A DNA stretch of 53,979 bases, from assembly GCF_003205295.1 (NCBI RefSeq), contig NZ_QJRP01000031.1:1-53979 (forward strand), given 5' to 3'. Below the pieces are notes generated by a model. That model searched no databases, was not told the origin of the DNA, and saw only the letters and a list, made by a program, of their open reading frames with translations. Each line of letters opens with the position of its first letter. Position 1 is the first letter of the stretch. Below are positions 18,118 through 26,589 of this stretch, piece after piece. The DNA is from Pseudomonas mosselii. Its GTDB lineage: Bacteria; Pseudomonadota; Gammaproteobacteria; Pseudomonadales; Pseudomonadaceae. Made by a program: the position numbers and the translations under genes.

Positions 18118-19734
18118 ATGTCAGGCAAATTCAAGAAACAGCTGTCCCTGCTGGACCTCACCTTCATCGGCCTGGGCGCCATCTTCGGCTCCGGCTGGCT
18201 GTTCGCCGCCAGCCATGTCTCGGCCATCGCCGGCCCGGCCGGCATCCTCTCCTGGTTCCTCGGCGGCTTCGCCGTGCTGCTGCTGGGCATCGTCTACTGC
18301 GAGCTCGGCGCCGCCCTGCCGCGGGCCGGTGGTGTGGTGCGCTACCCGGTGTACTCCCATGGCCCGCTGCTGGGCTACCTGATGGGTTTCATCACCCTGA
18401 TCGCCTTCTCCAGCCTGATCGCCATCGAGGTGGTCGCCTCGCGCCAGTACGCCGCGGCCTGGTTCCCGTCCTTGACCAAAACCGGCTCCAGCGACCCGAC
18501 GGTGCTCGGCTGGCTGGTGCAGTTCGCCCTGCTCGGATTGTTCTTCCTGCTCAACTACCGCAGCGTGAAGACCTTCGCCAAAGCCAACAACCTGGTCAGC
18601 GTGTTCAAGTTCATCGTGCCGCTGCTGGTGATCGGGGTGCTGTTCACCTTCTTCAAGCCGGAGAACTTCGAGGTCCAGGGCTTCGCGCCGTTCGGCCTGT
18701 CCGGCGTGGAAATGGCGGTGTCGGCCGGCGGTATCATCTTCGCCTACCTGGGGCTCACGCCGATCATCTCGGTGGCCAGCGAGGTGAAGAACCCGCAGCG
18801 CACTATCCCCATCGCGCTGATTCTCTCGGTGCTGCTGTCCACCGCGATCTACGCCTTGCTGCAACTGGCGTTCCTCGGCAGCGTGCCGACCGAAATGATT
18901 GCCAACGGCTGGGCTGGGGTGACCAAGGAACTGGCCCTGCCCTACCGTGACATCGCCTTGGCCCTTGGCGTCGGCTGGCTGGCCTACCTGGTGGTGGCTG
19001 ACGCGGTAATCTCGCCCAGCGGCTGCGGCAACATCTACATGAATGCCACCCCACGGGTGATCTATGGCTGGGCGCAGACCGGCACCTTCTTCAAGTACTT
19101 CACCCGCATCGACGAGCAGTCCGGCATCCCGCGCCCCGCACTGTGGCTGACCTTCGGCCTGGCAGTGTTCTGGACCCTGCCGTTCCCGTCCTGGGAAGCG
19201 CTGATCAACGTGGTGTCCGCCGCCCTGGTGCTGAGCTACGCGGTGGCCCCGGTATCGGTCGCCGCCCTGCGCCGCAGCGCCCCGGACATGGCCCGGCCGT
19301 TCCGGGTCAAGGGCATGGGCGTGCTCGGCCCGCTGTCGTTCATCATCGCCGCGCTGATCGTCTACTGGTCGGGCTGGAACACCGTGTCCTGGCTGTTGGC
19401 GCTGCAGATCGTGATGTTCGTGCTGTACCTGCTGTGCCGCCGCTTCGTGCCCACCGAACACCTGTCGCTGGGCCAGCAGGTGCGCTCGTCGGCCTGGCTG
19501 ATCGGCTTCTACGCCGTGACCATCTTCCTTTCCTGGCTGGGCAGCTTCGGCGGCCTGGGCGTGATCGGCCATCCGCTGGACACGGTGATCGTCGCCGCCA
19601 GTGCCCTGGGCATCTACTACTGGGGTGCGGCCACCGGCGTGCCGGCCCGGCTGGTGCGGCTCGATGGCGAGGATGAAAGCGAAGCGGGTACCGAAGCTAA
19701 TCGCGGGCACGAGCCGGCTGCACTGGCCTCCTGA
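18118..19734 (+). CDS. APC family permease, probable hydroxyproline/proline uptake
   Basis: 538 residues with about 12-14 hydrophobic helices. The N-terminal GLGAIFGSGWLFA (about residues 18-32) is the APC substrate-binding unwound helix, and the hydrophilic C-tail is acidic. First gene downstream of the divergent AraC regulator and followed by four hydroxyproline-degrading enzymes, so uptake of hydroxyproline is the natural inference. The start is the ATG with AAAAAGG upstream. Confidence 0.88.
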   Translation: MSGKFKKQLSLLDLTFIGLGAIFGSGWLFAASHVSAIAGPAGILSWFLGGFAVLLLGIVYCELGAALPRAGGVVRYPVYSHGPLLGYLMGFITLIAFSSLIAIEVVASRQYAAAWFPSLTKTGSSDPTVLGWLVQFALLGLFFLLNYRSVKTFAKANNLVSVFKFIVPLLVIGVLFTFFKPENFEVQGFAPFGLSGVEMAVSAGGIIFAYLGLTPIISVASEVKNPQRTIPIALILSVLLSTAIYALLQLAFLGSVPTEMIANGWAGVTKELALPYRDIALALGVGWLAYLVVADAVISPSGCGNIYMNATPRVIYGWAQTGTFFKYFTRIDEQSGIPRPALWLTFGLAVFWTLPFPSWEALINVVSAALVLSYAVAPVSVAALRRSAPDMARPFRVKGMGVLGPLSFIIAALIVYWSGWNTVSWLLALQIVMFVLYLLCRRFVPTEHLSLGQQVRSSAWLIGFYAVTIFLSWLGSFGGLGVIGHPLDTVIVAASALGIYYWGAATGVPARLVRLDGEDESEAGTEANRGHEPAALAS

Positions 19735-19749
19735 GAACTGACGGGAACT

Positions 19750-19817
19750 CGTGGGAGCGGGCTTGCCCCGCGATTCAGGGCAAGCGGCCTCATCGCGGGG
19801 CAAGCCCGCTCCCACGA
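19750..19817. repeat. REP pair (inverted) inside the hydroxyproline cluster
   Basis: GTGGGAGCGGGCTTGCCCCGCGA and its inverse 35 bases on, between the permease and epimerase genes. It may lower downstream expression or stabilise the upstream message. Confidence 0.9.
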
Positions 19818-19845
19818 TTGCCCACACTTTGGAACGAACTGACCT

Positions 19846-20772
19846 ATGAAAGAGATCCACGTCATCGACTCCCACACCGGCGGCGAACCGACCCGCCTGG
19901 TGATGAAAGGCTTCCCGCCCCTGCACGGCCGCAGCATGGCCGAGCAGCGCGACGAACTGCGCGAGCTGCACGATCACTGGCGCCGCGCCTGCCTGCTGGA
20001 GCCTCGCGGCAACGATGTGCTGGTGGGTGCGCTGTACTGCCCGCCGGTCTCTGCGGATGCCACCTGCGGGGTGATTTTCTTCAACAACGCCGGCTACCTG
20101 AACATGTGCGGCCACGGCACCATCGGCCTGGTCGCCTCGCTGCTCCACCTTGGCCTGATCGAACCGGGCATGCACAAGATCGACACGCCGGTCGGCCAGG
20201 TCAGCGCCACCCTGCATGACGACGGCGCCGTCACCGTCGGCAACGTGCCGTCCTACCGCTACCGCCGGCAGGTGGCGGTGGACGTGCCGGGCCATGGCCT
20301 GGTGCATGGCGACATTGCCTGGGGCGGCAACTGGTTCTTCCTGGTTTCCGACCACGGCCAGCGCATCGAACTGGACAACCGCGAAGCCCTCACCGACTAC
20401 ACCTGGACCCTGCTCAAGGCCCTCGAGGCCCAGGGCATCACCGGCGAACACGGTGCCCCGATCGACCATGTCGAGCTGTTCGCCGACGACGCCAACGCCG
20501 ACAGCCGCAACTTCGTCATGTGCCCCGGCAAGGCCTACGACCGCTCGCCCTGCGGCACCGGCACCAGCGCCAAGCTGGCGTGCCTGGCCGCCGACGGCAA
20601 GCTCGCCGAAGGCCAGGCCTGGGTCCAGGCCAGCATCACCGGCAGCCAGTTCCAGGGCCGCTACGAGCGCGACGGCGAACGCATTCGTCCGTTCATCACC
20701 GGCCGTGCCCACATGACCGCCGACAGCACCTTACTGATCGACGAACAGGATCCGTTCGCCTGGGGCATCTGA
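19846..20772 (+). CDS. lhpA: 4-hydroxyproline 2-epimerase
   Basis: 308 residues of the proline racemase superfamily. Both catalytic cysteines are present, C88 in NMCGHGTIG and C236 in SPCGTGTSAKLA, which marks it as a racemase/epimerase rather than the Thr-containing dehydratase branch. It converts trans-4-hydroxy-L-proline to cis-4-hydroxy-D-proline. All later steps of that pathway are encoded directly downstream. Confidence 0.95.
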   Translation: MKEIHVIDSHTGGEPTRLVMKGFPPLHGRSMAEQRDELRELHDHWRRACLLEPRGNDVLVGALYCPPVSADATCGVIFFNNAGYLNMCGHGTIGLVASLLHLGLIEPGMHKIDTPVGQVSATLHDDGAVTVGNVPSYRYRRQVAVDVPGHGLVHGDIAWGGNWFFLVSDHGQRIELDNREALTDYTWTLLKALEAQGITGEHGAPIDHVELFADDANADSRNFVMCPGKAYDRSPCGTGTSAKLACLAADGKLAEGQAWVQASITGSQFQGRYERDGERIRPFITGRAHMTADSTLLIDEQDPFAWGI

Positions 20773-20813
20773 CCCCGTTCATTTCCCACTGAATACCGCC
20801 AGGAGTGACAACA

Positions 20814-21761
20814 ATGACCGACAACATCTTCACCGGCACCATGCCCGCCCTGATGACCCCCTGCACCGCCGCGCGCAAGCCGGACTTCGACGCCCTGGTG
20901 CGCAAGGGGCGCGAACTGATCGACGCCGGCATGAGCGCGGTGGTGTACTGCGGCTCGATGGGCGACTGGCCGCTGCTGACCGAGGCCGAGCGCCAGGAGG
21001 GCGTGGCGCGCCTGGTGGCCGCCGGCATCCCGACCATCGTCGGCACCGGCGCGGTGAACACCCGTGAAGCGGTATCCCACGCTGCCCACGCCGCCAAGGT
21101 CGGCGCTGCCGGCCTGATGGTCATCCCCCGGGTGCTGTCCCGTGGCGCCTCGCTGACCGCCCAGCAGCATCACTTCTCGGCGATCCTCGCCGCCGCGCCG
21201 AAGCTGCCGGCGGTGATCTACAACAGCCCCTACTACGGTTTCGCCACCCGCGCCGACCTGTTCTTCGCCCTGCGCCGCGAATACCCCAACCTGATCGGCT
21301 TCAAGGAGTTCGGCGGCGCCGCCGACCTGCGCTACGCCGCCGAACACATCACCTCCCAGGACGATGATGTGACCCTGATGGTCGGCGTCGACACGCAAGT
21401 GGTGCACGGGTTCGTCAACTGCAACGCCACCGGCGCCATCACCGGCATCGGCAACGCGCTGCCGCGCGAAGTGCTGCAACTGGTCAGCCTGAGCAAGCGC
21501 GCCGCCAGGGGCGATGCCAAGGCCCGACGCCAGGCCCGGGAACTGGAGGCGGCGCTGGCGGTGCTGTCGTCGTTCGATGAAGGCTGCGACCTGGTGCTGT
21601 ACTACAAGCACCTGATGGTGCTCAACGGCGACACCGAGTACCGCCTGCACTTCAACGAAACCGACGCCCTCACCGACGCCCAGCGCCACTATGCCGAACA
21701 GCAGTACGCGCTGTTCCGCAACTGGTACGCCAACTGGTCCGCCGAGCAGAACCTGGCTTGA
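20814..21761 (+). CDS. 1-pyrroline-4-hydroxy-2-carboxylate deaminase (DapA family)
   Basis: 315 residues, TIM-barrel of the DHDPS/NAL family. Schiff-base lysine K164 in IGFKEFGG and tyrosine Y140 in YNSPYYG. AGGAG at 20801-20805 sets the ATG at 20814; a GTG nine bases earlier overlaps that site and is unlikely. In this context it deaminates and dehydrates pyrroline-4-hydroxy-2-carboxylate to 2-oxoglutarate semialdehyde. It is distinct from the true dapA at 41179-42066. Confidence 0.92.
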   Translation: MTDNIFTGTMPALMTPCTAARKPDFDALVRKGRELIDAGMSAVVYCGSMGDWPLLTEAERQEGVARLVAAGIPTIVGTGAVNTREAVSHAAHAAKVGAAGLMVIPRVLSRGASLTAQQHHFSAILAAAPKLPAVIYNSPYYGFATRADLFFALRREYPNLIGFKEFGGAADLRYAAEHITSQDDDVTLMVGVDTQVVHGFVNCNATGAITGIGNALPREVLQLVSLSKRAARGDAKARRQARELEAALAVLSSFDEGCDLVLYYKHLMVLNGDTEYRLHFNETDALTDAQRHYAEQQYALFRNWYANWSAEQNLA

Positions 21762-21772
21762 TCATCGCAATA

Positions 21773-21822
21773 CCTGTGGGAGCGGCCTTGTGTCGCGAAA
21801 GGGGCGCATAGCGCCCCAGCAG
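21773..21822. repeat. Single REP (GTGGGAGCGGCCTTG class)
   Basis: CTGTGGGAGCGGCCTTGTGTCG followed by a small GGGGCGC...GCGCCCC hairpin, between the deaminase and aldehyde dehydrogenase genes. Confidence 0.85.
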
Positions 21823-21856
21823 GTCCAGACCTCACCCAGATTCTCCAGGACACCCC

Positions 21857-23434
21857 ATGACCCTCACCGGCAATCTACTGATCGGCCAACGCGCCATCAC
21901 AGGCACCCAGGCCGCGATCCACGCCATCGACCCGGCCACCGACACCCCGCTCGACCCACCCTACGCCGGCGCCAGCGCCGAACAGGTAACCCAGGCCTGC
22001 GCCCAGGCTTGGGCGGCATTCGATGCCTACCGCGAAACCACCCTGGAACAACGCGCCCAGTTTCTCGAAACCATCGCCGAGCAGATCGAGGCCCTGGGCG
22101 ACACCCTGATCGACCGCGCCAACGCCGAGACCGGCCTGCCCAAGGCACGCCTGCTGGGCGAGCGTGGCCGCACCTGCATGCAGCTACGCACCTTCGCCCG
22201 CGTGGTGCGGGCCGGCGAATGGCTAGACGTGCGCGTGGACAACGCCCTGCCCGAGCGCCAGCCACTGCCGCGCCCCGACCTGCGCCAACGACAGGTCCCC
22301 CTGGGCCCGGTGGCGGTGTTCGGTGCCAGCAACTTCCCGCTGGCCTTCTCGGTGGCCGGCGGCGACACCGCCTCGGCACTGGCCGCCGGTTGCCCGGTGG
22401 TGGTCAAGGCCCATGGCGCCCACCCCGGTACCAGCGAACTGGTCGGCCAGGCCGTGGCCCGGGCGGTCGCGCAGTGCGAGCTGCCCGACGGCGTGTTCTC
22501 GCTGCTGTACGGCGCCGGCCGCGAGGTCGGTATCGGTCTGGTCAGCGACCCACGCATCAAGGCCGTCGGCTTCACCGGTTCGCGCAGCGGTGGCCTCGCC
22601 TTGTACCAGGCCGCCCAGGCACGCCAGGAGCCGATCCCCGTCTATGCCGAAATGAGCTCGATCAACCCGGTGTTCCTCTTCCCGGCTGCCCTGCAAGCCC
22701 GAGCGGAACCTCTGGCCCAGGGCTTCGTCGCTTCGCTGACCCAAGGCGCCGGCCAGTTCTGTACTAACCCCGGGCTGGTGATTGCCCGCCAGGGCCCGGC
22801 CCTCGAACGATTCATCAACGCCGCCGCCGAACATGTCCGGCAGGCCGCGGCACAGACCATGCTCACCCCCGGCATTGCCAGCGCCTATGCCAATGGCATT
22901 ACCGCACTGGGTGAGAACCGCAATGCCCGTCAGGTCGCCAGCAGCCAGCCCCATCAAGGCCCGAACCAGTGCCAGGCGCACCTGTTCGTCACCTCGGCCC
23001 AGGCGTTTCTTGCCGATCCAGCGCTGCAGGCCGAAGTGTTCGGCGCCGCCTCGCTGGTGGTTGCGTGCGACAGCGACGAGCAAGTCCGCCAGGTTGCCGA
23101 GCACCTGGAAGGACAACTGACCACAACCCTGCACCTGGACGCCGACGATCTCGACCGCGCCCGCCAGTTGCTGCCTACCTTCGAGCGCAAGGCCGGACGG
23201 ATCCTGGTCAACGGCTGGCCGACCGGCGTCGAAGTGTGCGACGCGATGGTCCACGGCGGTCCGTTCCCGGCCACTTCCGACGCCCGCGGCACCTCGGTGG
23301 GCACTGCGGCGATCCTGCGTTTCCTGCGCCCGGTGTGCTACCAGGACTTCCCCGATGCACTGCTGCCCGATCCGCTGCAACATGGCAATCCGTTGCAGCT
23401 GCGCCGCCTGCTCGATGGCCGGCGGGAAGGCTGA
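21857..23434 (+). CDS. 2-oxoglutarate semialdehyde dehydrogenase (NADP+)
   Basis: 525 residues, the long aldehyde dehydrogenase type used in hydroxyproline and sugar-acid pathways. N159 in FGASNFPLAFS, K184 in VVKAHGAHP (NADP-binding), general base E265 in YAEMSSINPVF and nucleophile C302 in GAGQFCTNPG are visible. Oxidises 2-oxoglutarate semialdehyde to 2-oxoglutarate, the last step of the cluster. Ends three bases before the next gene. Confidence 0.94.
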   Translation: MTLTGNLLIGQRAITGTQAAIHAIDPATDTPLDPPYAGASAEQVTQACAQAWAAFDAYRETTLEQRAQFLETIAEQIEALGDTLIDRANAETGLPKARLLGERGRTCMQLRTFARVVRAGEWLDVRVDNALPERQPLPRPDLRQRQVPLGPVAVFGASNFPLAFSVAGGDTASALAAGCPVVVKAHGAHPGTSELVGQAVARAVAQCELPDGVFSLLYGAGREVGIGLVSDPRIKAVGFTGSRSGGLALYQAAQARQEPIPVYAEMSSINPVFLFPAALQARAEPLAQGFVASLTQGAGQFCTNPGLVIARQGPALERFINAAAEHVRQAAAQTMLTPGIASAYANGITALGENRNARQVASSQPHQGPNQCQAHLFVTSAQAFLADPALQAEVFGAASLVVACDSDEQVRQVAEHLEGQLTTTLHLDADDLDRARQLLPTFERKAGRILVNGWPTGVEVCDAMVHGGPFPATSDARGTSVGTAAILRFLRPVCYQDFPDALLPDPLQHGNPLQLRRLLDGRREG

Positions 23435-23437
23435 GCC

Positions 23438-24676
23438 ATGACCGCCACTGACACGGACATCGCCGTGGTCGGCGCCGGCATCGTCGGCGTCGCCTGCGCC
23501 CTGCAGCTGGCCCGCCAGGGTCGTCGGGTGCTGCTGATCGATCGCCAGGCGCCGGGCCACGGCGCTTCGTTTGGCAATGCCGGGCACCTGGCTACCGAGC
23601 AGGTGTTTCCCATCGCTGACCTGTCGATCCTCAAGCGCCTGCCGGCCATGCTGCTGGACCCGATGGGCCCGCTGCGCCTGGACTGGAAATACCTGCCCAG
23701 GGCCCTGCCCTGGTTCACCCGCCTGCTGCTGAACCTGCGTCCGGCGCCGTTCCAGCGCAGCGTGGCAGGCCTACGCGTGCTGAATGAAAGCAGCCTCGGC
23801 GCCTGGCAACGGCTGCTTGCCTCCATCGAGCGCAGCCACCTGCTCAAGGAGGATGGTTCGCTGCTGGTGTTCGAACGCGAAGAGTCGCGTCAGGCGCTCG
23901 CGGCGTTGCGCGCCCGCATGCAGGCACAGGGTGTGCCCGTGGACCTGTGGTCGGCAGAAACGGTTAGCGAGGCGGCGCCGCAGCTGAGCCCGTCGATCCT
24001 GGGTGGCCTGTTCTTCCCGCGCACCGGTCACTTCCTCGACCCCTACCAGGTGGTCTGCGAACTGTTCAGCGCCGCCAGGGCCAGCGGCGTGCGCTTCCTG
24101 CGCGCCGAGGTCGATGGTGGCCGGGTGCATGGCCAGGGCATCAGCCTCGCCAGCGACCAGGGTCCCCTCCAGGCCCGCCAGGTGTTGATCAGCGCCGGCG
24201 CACATTCGGCCAGGCTCACGGCCGCCCTGACCGGCCGGCAGGTACCGCTGGACACCGAGCGCGGCTACCACCTGATGCTGCCGGCTGAGCAGCAGCGCCT
24301 GCCGTTCGCCGTCACCTCGCTGGAGCGCAAGTTCATCATGACGCCCATGGCCGACGGCCTGCGCCTGGCCGGCACGGTGGAGTTCGCCGGGCTCAAGGCG
24401 CCGCCGAGCATGCAACGGGCGTGGCAACTGCATAGATTGAGCAAGGGCTTGTTCCGGCGGGAGCTGGATGCCGCGGGGGCGACGCCGTGGATGGGGTTCC
24501 GGCCTTCGTTGCCAGACTCGCTGCCGGTGATCGACCGGGTGGCCAATGGCAAGGTGTTTCTGGCGTTCGGGCACCAGCACCTGGGGTTGACCCAGGCGGC
24601 GGTGACGGCGGAATGGGTGGGGCGGTTGGTTACGGGGGGCGAGGTGGAACAGGCGTACCGGCTGGATCGGTTCTGA
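23438..24676 (+). CDS. FAD-dependent D-hydroxyproline dehydrogenase (DAO family)
   Basis: 412 residues. The N-terminal Rossmann motif VVGAGIVGVACALQLARQGRRV binds FAD; the DAO family C-terminal region (FRPSLPDSLPVIDRV, FAFGHQHLGLTQA-like) is present. A single-subunit dehydrogenase for cis-4-hydroxy-D-proline is expected in this pathway and it is the last gene of the cluster, so this is the step from D-hydroxyproline to pyrroline-4-hydroxy-2-carboxylate, passing electrons to the respiratory chain. GC skew and codon choice shift near its 3' end (many GGGG tracts). Confidence 0.9.
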   Translation: MTATDTDIAVVGAGIVGVACALQLARQGRRVLLIDRQAPGHGASFGNAGHLATEQVFPIADLSILKRLPAMLLDPMGPLRLDWKYLPRALPWFTRLLLNLRPAPFQRSVAGLRVLNESSLGAWQRLLASIERSHLLKEDGSLLVFEREESRQALAALRARMQAQGVPVDLWSAETVSEAAPQLSPSILGGLFFPRTGHFLDPYQVVCELFSAARASGVRFLRAEVDGGRVHGQGISLASDQGPLQARQVLISAGAHSARLTAALTGRQVPLDTERGYHLMLPAEQQRLPFAVTSLERKFIMTPMADGLRLAGTVEFAGLKAPPSMQRAWQLHRLSKGLFRRELDAAGATPWMGFRPSLPDSLPVIDRVANGKVFLAFGHQHLGLTQAAVTAEWVGRLVTGGEVEQAYRLDRF

Positions 24677-24678
24677 AA

Positions 24679-24776
24679 TTGCCGGGGGCGCTGTGCGCCC
24701 CTTTCGCGGCACAAGGCATGCGCGTTCCCTGTGGGAGCGGCCTTGTGTCGCGAAAGGGCTGCAAAGCAGCCCCAGC
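24679..24776. repeat. REP cluster between convergent genes
   Basis: Two GTGGGAGCGGCCTTGTG-class units with GGGGCGCTGTGCGCCCC and GGGCTGCAAAGCAGCCC hairpins, between the D-hydroxyproline dehydrogenase and xenA. Confidence 0.85.
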
Positions 24777-24781
24777 CTCAC

Positions 24782-25873
24782 TCAGCGGTAACGCTCAAGC
24801 CAATGTGCATAAGGCGCCGGCAGCGTCCACGCCGCCTTGTCCACGCCCAGTGCCTTGGCAGCGGCATACGGCCAATGCGGGTCAGCCAGGTGCGCACGCC
24901 CCACCGACACCAGATCGAGCTGGTTGGCCTGCAACGCACCTTCGGCCAGCTCCGGCGTGCCAAAGCCCCAGGCCGAGGTCACCGGCAGCTTCGCCTCGCG
25001 GCGCACCCGCTCGGCGATCGGCCCCAGGAATGCCGGGCCCCATGGGATGTTGGTCTGAGGAATGGTGAAGCCGACACTGACACTCAACAGATCGAGGCCC
25101 CCGGCCTTGAAGCGACGGGCCAGTTCGATGGACTCCTGCAGGGTCTGCTCGTCACGACCATCGTACTCCACCACGCCGAAGCGAGCGGTCAGCGGCAGGT
25201 TCTCCGGCCACACCTCACGCACGGCGGCCAGGGTCTCCAGCAGGAAGCGCGTGCGGTTGTCGAAGCTGCCACCGTAGGCGTCGGTACGCTGGTTGGAGTG
25301 CTCGGAGAAGAAGCTCTGGCCCAGGTAACCATGGGCGAAGTGCAGTTCGATCCACTCGAAGCCGGCATCGCGGGCACGGCGCGCGGCATTGACGAAGTCC
25401 TGCTTGACCCGGGCGATATCGTCCAGGGTCATGGCCTTGGGCACTTTCGGCAGGTGGCCGCCGAAGGCGATGGCGGACGGAGCGATGGTGTCCCAGCCAC
25501 GGGCATCGTCGGCGGCGATATGGTCGTCACCTTCCCAGGGGCGATTGGCACTGGCCTTGCGACCGGCGTGGGCGATCTGGATGCCAGGCACCGAGCCTGC
25601 AGCTTTGATCGCCTTGACCACCGGCACGAAGGCCTGGGCCTGGGCATCGTTCCAGATACCGGCACAGCCGGGGGTGATGCGCCCTTCCGGCGACACCGCG
25701 GTGGCCTCGACCACCACCAGGCCGGCGCCACCACGGGCCAGGCCCGCGTAATGCACCTGGTGCCAGTCATTGATCAGGCCATCTTCGGCCATGTACTGGC
25801 ACATCGGCGGGATGGCGATGCGGTTGCGCAGGGTGGCGTCTTTGAGGGTGTAGGGTTCGAACAAGGCGGCCAT
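24782..25873 (-). CDS. xenA: Old yellow enzyme XenA (NADPH:flavin oxidoreductase)
   Basis: 363 residues, matching XenA of P. putida nearly throughout as I remember it. FMN TIM-barrel of the YqjM-like branch: C25 and Y27 in IPPMCQYMAE tune the flavin, ELHFAHGYLGQSF holds the substrate-binding histidine pair and catalytic tyrosine, and the C-terminal aromatic tail (PAPYAHWLERY) reaches the partner subunit's active site. Reduces activated alkenes, nitro-compounds and nitrate esters in the cytoplasm. Divergent from an ArsR-family regulator with a palindromic operator between them. The longer frame upstream is not part of the protein. Confidence 0.95.
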   Translation of the reverse strand: MAALFEPYTLKDATLRNRIAIPPMCQYMAEDGLINDWHQVHYAGLARGGAGLVVVEATAVSPEGRITPGCAGIWNDAQAQAFVPVVKAIKAAGSVPGIQIAHAGRKASANRPWEGDDHIAADDARGWDTIAPSAIAFGGHLPKVPKAMTLDDIARVKQDFVNAARRARDAGFEWIELHFAHGYLGQSFFSEHSNQRTDAYGGSFDNRTRFLLETLAAVREVWPENLPLTARFGVVEYDGRDEQTLQESIELARRFKAGGLDLLSVSVGFTIPQTNIPWGPAFLGPIAERVRREAKLPVTSAWGFGTPELAEGALQANQLDLVSVGRAHLADPHWPYAAAKALGVDKAAWTLPAPYAHWLERYR

Positions 25874-25905
25874 GAGGTAACTCCAGGGACAGGGTGGATA
25901 CGATT

Positions 25906-25923
25906 GTTCGATCATATTCGAAC
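25906..25923. promoter_or_regulatory. Palindromic operator candidate for the ArsR-type regulator
   Basis: Perfect six-base inverted repeat GTTCGA-TCATAT-TCGAAC between the divergent xenA and ArsR-family genes, 32 bases from the xenA ATG and overlapping the regulator's own leader. AT-rich centre and size fit a winged-helix dimer site. Inferred, not tested. Confidence 0.6.
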
Positions 25924-25960
25924 TATGGCAATTTGTGAAACCCCCGTTATCATGTCGTCC

Positions 25961-26260
25961 ATGCGAGCCTATACCCACCCCAACCCCGAAGACCTGACGC
26001 TGGAGCGCCTGCTCTATGCCCTGAGCGACCCTGTGCGCATGGAAATCGTTCGCCACCTCGCGGGGGTTGCCGAAGCCAGCTGCGGCGAGCTGGACGGCGG
26101 CCGACCCAAGTCCAGCATGTCCCATCACTTTCGCGTATTGCGCGATTCCGGGCTGGTGCACACCCGTAATGTTGGCACCACGCATATGAACTCGCTGCGC
26201 AGCGACGCGCTCGAAAGCCGCTTCCCGGGGTTGCTGGGCAGTATTCTCGAGCAGCGTTGA
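25961..26260 (+). CDS. ArsR family transcriptional regulator
   Basis: 99 residues from MRAYTHPNPEDLTLERLL. Winged-helix HTH with SCGELDGGRPKSSMSHHFRVLRDSGLVHTRNVGTTHMNSLR split across the recognition helix and wing. It lacks the paired cysteines of metal-sensing ArsR proteins, so a redox or small-molecule signal is more likely. In-frame ATGs at 25925 and 25952 would add residues; the first would abut the palindrome. Probably represses itself and xenA. Confidence 0.85.
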   Translation: MRAYTHPNPEDLTLERLLYALSDPVRMEIVRHLAGVAEASCGELDGGRPKSSMSHHFRVLRDSGLVHTRNVGTTHMNSLRSDALESRFPGLLGSILEQR

Positions 26261-26297
26261 GCTTCCAGGCAACGCGGTGCCAGGCACCGGCTTAGGC

Positions 26298-26495
26298 TGG
26301 CCCTGTGGGAGCGGCCTTGCCGAGGCGTCGAACCGGTCGGAAAGGGGCGCGCAGCGGCCCCAGATTCCGAGCCACAATCGAAATTGCTGGGGCTGCTGCG
26401 CAGCCCTTTCGCGACGCAAGGCCGCTCCCACAGGGGCATAGCTCCCTGCGCGACAGCGCAGCCCGAAGGGCTGGGCGATCTCCTACCGGCCCCTG
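26298..26495. repeat. Composite REP unit (about 190 bp), near-identical to one at 43449
   Basis: An ordered series of hairpins: GTGGGAGCGGCCTTG unit, GGGGCGCGCAGCGGCCCC, GGGGCTGCTGCGCAGCCC, an inverted REP, then CTCCCTGCGCGACAGCGCAGCCC. The same order and most bases recur at 43449-43625; this copy has an altered stretch near 26325-26340. Confidence 0.85.
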
Positions 26496-26516
26496 GTCCA
26501 GGCAAAACTCAGGCAC

Positions 26517-26553
26517 AAAAAAACCACGAGGCCGCCAGGGGCGATCCTCGTGG
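26517..26553 (-). terminator. Rho-independent terminator of mqo
   Basis: On the minus strand CCACGAGG and CCTCGTGG pair (26546-26553 with 26524-26531) and are followed by seven T's (26517-26523). It lies 36 bases after the mqo stop. Confidence 0.85.
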
Positions 26554-26589
26554 TTGGTGTTGCCGGGCAAGCCCGGCAACCGTCTGGCC

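Noticed and set aside
18121..20712. 863-codon open frame antisense to the permease and epimerase genes
   Set aside because: High-GC codon bias leaves the opposite frame open; the translation is His/Gln/Gly-rich without a known fold and lies over well-supported genes.
20814..21761. Second dapA for lysine synthesis
   Set aside because: The context is the hydroxyproline operon and a separate canonical dapA lies beside bamC.
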